DNA of 64,000 bases. Source: Fratercula arctica (lineage: Eukaryota > Chordata > Aves > Charadriiformes > Alcidae). The stretch spans positions 50,201,207 through 50,265,206 of the forward strand of contig CANTUZ010000006.1 in NCBI GenBank assembly GCA_947846985.1, written 5' to 3'. The notes under the pieces were generated by a model, which made no database searches, was not told the origin of the DNA, and was given only the letters and a program-made list of their open reading frames with translations. The translations under genes were made by a program, and so were the position numbers. Positions 60,701-64,000 of this stretch are shown in pieces. How positions within the stretch are numbered: the first letter of the stretch is position 1; the number at the start of each line of letters is the position of its first letter.

Positions 60701-61756
60701 AAATCAAATTACATGGAAGTATCAATTAGCTGTGCAATTATCAAAGGAAAAAAGCCCCACAGCCTGCCCTCTCGGTGAGCAGTTAAGCTTTAGTCACACT
60801 AAATCACTCTAATTTCCTGTTGTGCGGGGTGTGGTTAGCAGAGGAGTGACTTGAGCTTGCCAGATTTCAGCAGTTCAGCTGCTGCGGCATTGAATTTTGG
60901 CTGGATACAGATACTGGGATTTCAGAGCTAAAACTGTCCCAGATACTTTGCACTGATTATTACAGAAAGGAAAAGTTATTTCAGATATGGTTGCCTTATA
61001 AGAGGGTAGATGTGTAATTCAGAAGATTTAATTTTATCTAGGACACACAATGGAGAGCTCATTTATTAAAAACGCGAAAAACCCAAACCAAACAGACTTA
61101 CTATATGAGTCAAAGAAATCACAGTTTTATCAAGCAGTTGGGAGTAAACCCTCTTTAAAAGCAACCTTTCTGTTTTAAGTATTTTGTCACACCTCCAGAC
61201 ACACTGATTTCACATTTCCCGATTATTCCTTGAAAAATGCACATGACCTTTACTTTTAAAAAGATGTCTGCAGCTGAGGTTTCCTCTCAGTACTGTAGAG
61301 GATCATCACTAACAGAATAAGTGGAAATCTCTTGTTCACTGAGTTGTCAAAGCTGTAAGGCTGGATTTCAGAAGCGGAATCTCTTGCTAACCTCAGCTGC
61401 CTCAGTATTTAACTTTGAGCAAGACTTACTTCACCCTCATTTTCTCTAATTGGTGAAATAGGGTAAAATGCTTCTCTTTTTTCAGTGAGTCTCATGTAAA
61501 ATATACTCAGTAAAAGTTCCGAGTTTAATTCATGTAAGAGTAGTTACCTTACGCGCTGCCGTTCCTGATCCACAAGTCTTATCTGGGAATCCAGCATTGC
61601 TTTATGAATCTTAATTTCCTCAGTTCTTTCTGCTATGGCTTTCTTTAACTCCAGTTTTTGTTTTTCCAGTGTTAGAACTTTCTCTGTCTTATTACACAGA
61701 GTATCTCGAAGACGGTTCAATTCTAGTTTCAAGAGATTATCTTCAACCATCATCTC
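54633..61756 (-). CDS. CCDC39: CCDC39, coiled-coil domain protein 39, C-terminal part (last 8 coding exons; gene continues past right edge)
   Basis: In transcript order the exons are 61756-61548, 60291-60168, 58954-58795, 57629-57523, 56226-56086, 55937-55758, 55517-55429 and 54798-54633. Every phase joins, giving 391 codons plus TAA, roughly the last two fifths of the 941-residue human protein. Landmarks shared with human CCDC39 include [64 protein letters not shown] and [13 protein letters not shown]. Most of it is charged heptad coiled coil. The last two exons are a Ser/Thr-rich, probably disordered tail ending KRKKSLK. With CCDC40, CCDC39 forms the 96-nm molecular ruler on axonemal doublets that positions inner dynein arms and the nexin-dynein regulatory complex; human loss causes primary ciliary dyskinesia. 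The promoter and 5' exons are outside the window. No inactivating change is seen. Confidence 0.95.
55429..55517 (-). CDS. CCDC39: CCDC39 exon ([15 protein letters not shown] ... LAST)
   Basis: The acceptor is AATTTTTCTAG|TCC and the donor is ACCAG|GTAAGT, phase 0 in and 2 out. It encodes the Ser-rich start of the disordered tail. Confidence 0.92.
55758..55937 (-). CDS. CCDC39: CCDC39 exon ([13 protein letters not shown] ... FQMYFHQ)
   Basis: The acceptor is GTGTTAAAAG|TGT and the donor is CACCAG|GTGAGC, 60 codons in phase 0. The acceptor was chosen because only it keeps frame and restores the KQC junction. A better-looking TTCCAG eight bases further in would shift the frame to a stop. Confidence 0.9.
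56086..56226 (-). CDS. CCDC39: CCDC39 exon ([12 protein letters not shown] ... KLERVIKQ)
   Basis: The acceptor is AATGAATTTGCAG|AGC and the donor is AAACAG|GTCTGT, 47 codons in phase 0. It encodes the conserved [15 protein letters not shown]. The acceptor lacks a long pyrimidine tract. Confidence 0.92.
56227..57522 (-). other. CCDC39 intron
   Basis: A 1.3-kb intron of unique AT-rich sequence with no repeat recognised. The frame at 56235-56420 is open but out of phase with the exon next to it. Confidence 0.6.
57523..57629 (-). CDS. CCDC39: CCDC39 exon ([20 protein letters not shown])
   Basis: The acceptor is TTTGGGATCACAG|GTG and the donor is CTCCAG|GTAAAA. It encodes [19 protein letters not shown], nearly identical in pattern to the human segment. 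Confidence 0.95.
57630..58794 (-). other. CCDC39 intron
   Basis: Unique sequence with a slightly GC-richer patch at 58200-58400 that opens a 95-codon minus-strand frame of no recognised kind. No repeat recognised. Confidence 0.55.
58795..58954 (-). CDS. CCDC39: CCDC39 exon ([16 protein letters not shown] ... FKEVTET)
   Basis: The acceptor is TTTATTTGTCAG|GCT and the donor is GACAA|GTATGT, exiting in phase 1. It encodes the heptad segment around [15 protein letters not shown]. Confidence 0.95.
58955..60167 (-). other. CCDC39 intron with a protein-like 69-codon frame
   Basis: Contains a stop-free minus-strand segment at 59086-59295, discussed in the findings. Otherwise AT-rich unique sequence. 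Confidence 0.55.
60168..60291 (-). CDS. CCDC39: CCDC39 exon ([13 protein letters not shown] ... YYVIK)
   Basis: The acceptor is CCCCCCAAATATATCAG|TGC and the donor is TTAAG|GTATTT. It encodes the conserved [11 protein letters not shown] motif and YYVIK. Confidence 0.95.
60292..61547 (-). other. CCDC39 intron
   Basis: A unique intron with one MIR-like segment near 61400-61500. The frames at 60301-60654 are non-coding by context. Confidence 0.6.
61400..61500 (+). repeat. Possible MIR-type ancient SINE in a CCDC39 intron
   Basis: The order is TTGAGCAAGACTTACTTCACC, CTCATTTTCTCTAATTGGTG and AAATAGGGTAAAATGC. It follows the MIR pattern (tgggcaagtcacttaacctc, cctcagtttcctcatctg, aaatggggataat). 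It was judged by eye. Confidence 0.5.
61548..61756 (-). CDS. CCDC39: CCDC39 exon ([12 protein letters not shown] ... VDQERQRV)
   Basis: On the minus strand the acceptor is TTTATTAG|GAG and the donor is GTAAG|GTAACT, with phase 0 entry and phase 2 exit. It encodes coiled coil including [20 protein letters not shown]. An upstream GTAAGG within the last codons is not the donor, because the next exon's frame requires the later GT. Confidence 0.94.
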
Positions 61757-62216
61757 CTAATAAATGCCAAAAAGGTCTCAAAATAAGAAAGCATTTTTAA
61801 TTAAGATATTTATAACGTTAATAATTTGTTTATAAAGTCTCCGTTATTTTATCTTTTATATATACAACAATAAAAATGTTCTCAATTTCTCATTTTGCAA
61901 TGACAGTTCTCTCAAATTCTCAGTTTACATGGTGAGCGCAATAGGGGTAGATTGTTTCCGGAAGGGTTTTATACAAATTCACCAGACTTTCTAATTCAGA
62001 CTGAGTTGTGGGTTGTTAGACTTTCCCATCTACAACTGTCTTTCAGTTAGCATTATGAATGGTAAGACTATAAAGAGGGTTTCAAAGAAATTAAGCAGAC
62101 CTTACAAGGAATTTTCTGAAGCAGTTAATATTGCATTTGAACCATTATAACTGTGTTGGAGTATGTTCTAGATTCTGTATGTCTACAAGTCATGGTGTTA
62201 GATGAGCAAATTTATA

Positions 62217-63490
62217 TAGAATCATAGAATCTTCATGGTTGTAAGGGACCTTTGAGATCATCGAGTCCAACCACACACACACAAAAAACCCCCTACAATC
62301 TCTGTCACTAGAGCATGCCCTGGAGTGCCAAATCTACACGTTTCTTAAACACCTCCAGGGATGGCGACTCAACCACCTCCCTGGGCAGGCTGTTCCAGTG
62401 CCTGACCACTCTTTCAGTAAAGTAATTCTTCCTAATATCTAACCTAAACCTCCCCTGCCGCAGCTTCAGACCATCTCCTCTGGTCCTGTCATTATTCACC
62501 TGGGAGAAGAGGCCAACCCCCACCTCTCTACACCCTCCTCTCAGGTAGCTGTAGAGGGCAATGAGGTCTCCCCTCAGCCTCCTCCTCTCCAGACTAACCA
62601 TGCCCAGTTCCCTCAGCCTCTCCTCATAGGGCTGGGTCTCCAGACCCCTCCCCAGCTCGGTAGCTCTCCTCTGGACACGCTCCAGCACTTCAATGTCCCT
62701 CTTGGACAGAGGGGCCCAGAACTGAACACAGCGCTCGAGGTGAGGCCTCACCAGTGCCGAGTACAGAGGCACCATCACTTCCCTGCTCCTGCTGGCCACG
62801 CTGTTCCGATACAAGCCAGAACGCTGTTGGCCTTCTTGGCCACCTGGGCACACTGCTGGCTCATGTGAAGCTGGTTGTCCACCAGCACCCCCAGGTCCTT
62901 TTCTGCTGGGCAGCTTTCTCGCCACTCTTCCCCAAGCCTGTAGCGTTGCTTGGAGGAGTTGTGACCGAAATGCAGGACCCGGCACTTGGCCTTATTAAAC
63001 CTCCCTGAGTACTCTTGGGTGAATCCCATCTGGCCCTATAGACTTATGTGCGTCCAGGTGCAGAAGCAGATCATTGCCTGCTTCCTCCTGGATTATGGGT
63101 GGGTTGTTCTGCTCTCCATCCTTATCTTCCAGCTCCAGAGGCTGAACACCCTGGGGATAGCTGGTCTGACTACTGAAGACGGAGGCAAAGAAGGCATTAA
63201 GTATCTCAGCCTTCTCCTCATCCTTGGTTGCAACTTTCCCCCCCGCATCCAGTAAGGGATGGAGATTCTCCCTGGCTCTCTTTTTGTTGATATATTTATA
63301 AAAACTTTTTTTGTTGTCCTTTATGTTAGTGGTCAAGTTGAGCTCCAGCTGGGCTTTTGCCTTACTAATTTTCTCTCTGTATAACCTAACGAGATCTCTG
63401 TACTCCTTATGAGTTGCCTGTCCCTCCTTCCAAAGGTGGTAAACCCTCCTTTTATTCCTTGTTCATCCAGACTGGCTATTTTCCCCGCCT
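62217..63490 (-). mobile_element. CR1 LINE, 1.27 kb, internally deleted, in a CCDC39 intron
   Basis: Read on the minus strand, the copy starts near 63490 with TGGATGAACAAGGAA (family word WMNKE) and the frame giving KAKAQLEL. It then runs through DNKKSFYKYINKKRARENLHP, EEKAEILNAFFASVFSSQT and [12 protein letters not shown] (63336-62995). At about 62998 it jumps to [13 protein letters not shown] and EKDLGVLVD, so the RT core between those landmarks (including the FADD-type catalytic region) is missing. A frameshift near 62830-62870 leads into the C-terminal frame (62308-62840: [32 protein letters not shown]). The 3' tail (AGAATCATAGAATC on plus) is at 62217-62230, next to a short CA run. It lies in the same orientation as CCDC39 and cannot mobilise itself. 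Confidence 0.93.
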
Positions 63491-64000
63491 TCAAACTTGC
63501 GACACATATACAAAAACTCATGAAAAGCAGCAAGTCATGCATTTCATTAGCATGCAAACACTTTGAATCATTAAAAAAGAAGTCTCTTGTGGATCCCAAA
63601 ATCCGTACCATTTCTTCTCCAAGTTCTTTTATGCCATCAGCTTCTTTCTTTTGTTCCCCTGAATTTCATCCTCAAAGAAAAATTCCAGGTTAGGGAAGAG
63701 TTTTCCTTGAGGAGCAAGTGCACCAGTTAGGCTGATAGCAAAACTTCGCCCTGCTACTTAGACCCTGTATTGTTCTATTCCCTTAGTGCTTCTTTGAGGC
63801 AGGCTAGAGCTTATTGCAGGAAAAAATGTGCAGTAATTAGAGGACTGGGAACTGTTTTTTCTGTTTATCAAAATATGGGGAGAAAGACTTCCATTTTATC
63901 TCTTAATACCTTAAATTAGAATGTAGATAGATCCAAACCATCTGCTGGAAAAAGTCCCCCAATTTAATAACAAAACTGTGCCAAACTTAGCAGTCAGCAT
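63491..64000 (-). other. CCDC39 intron (right edge); no exon recognised
   Basis: The preceding CCDC39 exon was not found here. A minus-strand frame at about 63680-63490 stays open for some 60 codons beside the CR1 start but matches neither the CR1 words I know nor CCDC39. The rest is AT-rich unique sequence. Confidence 0.5.

Noticed and set aside
1..64000. CRISPR arrays, bacterial operons, tRNA or rRNA genes, endogenous retroviral genes
   Set aside because: No regularly spaced repeats, no tRNA-like box A/box B pairs recognised by eye, no LTR pairs and no gag/pol/env-type frames were seen.

Overview
The window is vertebrate nuclear DNA, almost certainly from a bird. The coding sequence is split by GT-AG introns, repeats are sparse, and every recognisable young repeat is a 5'-truncated CR1 LINE carrying the avian-type ATTCTATGATTCT terminal repeat. 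No viral, bacterial or CRISPR-type content is visible. The species cannot be fixed from the sequence alone.

Positions 1 to about 43,800 look like a gene desert. I find no exon chain there. They hold three CR1 fragments (45-796 and 3196-3738 on +, 16598-16885 on -), several candidate older repeats (a MIR-like SINE at 28937-29066 is the clearest; weaker ones near 8930, 13395, 15157 and 33640), small microsatellites, and AT-rich blocks dense in homeodomain, SOX and E-box words that could be regulatory. By known vertebrate gene order (PEX5L - TTC14 - CCDC39 - FXR1) this would be the spacer on the PEX5L side, but no PEX5L exon is visible.

Positions 43,840-44,800 form a CpG-rich promoter with a 24-bp minisatellite and tandem ETS-type words. 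From there TTC14 runs rightwards as 12 coding exons (44,570-53,178). All splice phases join without a break into a 787-codon protein with an S1 RNA-binding domain, three TPR units and a long Ser/Arg/Lys-rich tail. Intron 10 holds two unexplained strong splice acceptors: a possible 12-nt in-frame microexon and a possible alternative terminal exon with its own AATAAA, which would remove the RS-like tail.

CCDC39 comes from the right on the minus strand, tail-to-tail with TTC14; the stop codons are 1,455 bp apart. Its last eight coding exons (61,756 down to 54,633, 391 codons) are present and in frame, and the 5' part lies beyond the right edge. CCDC39 is the coiled-coil axonemal ruler protein of motile cilia. 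Its first intron in view carries a 1.27-kb CR1 copy (62,217-63,490) that has lost the reverse-transcriptase core by internal deletion.

TTC14 (probable nuclear RNA-binding protein) and CCDC39 (ciliary structure) share no obvious pathway. They are linked by position: a compact convergent pair whose candidate poly(A) signals lie within a few hundred bases of each other, with a 33-A tract between them.
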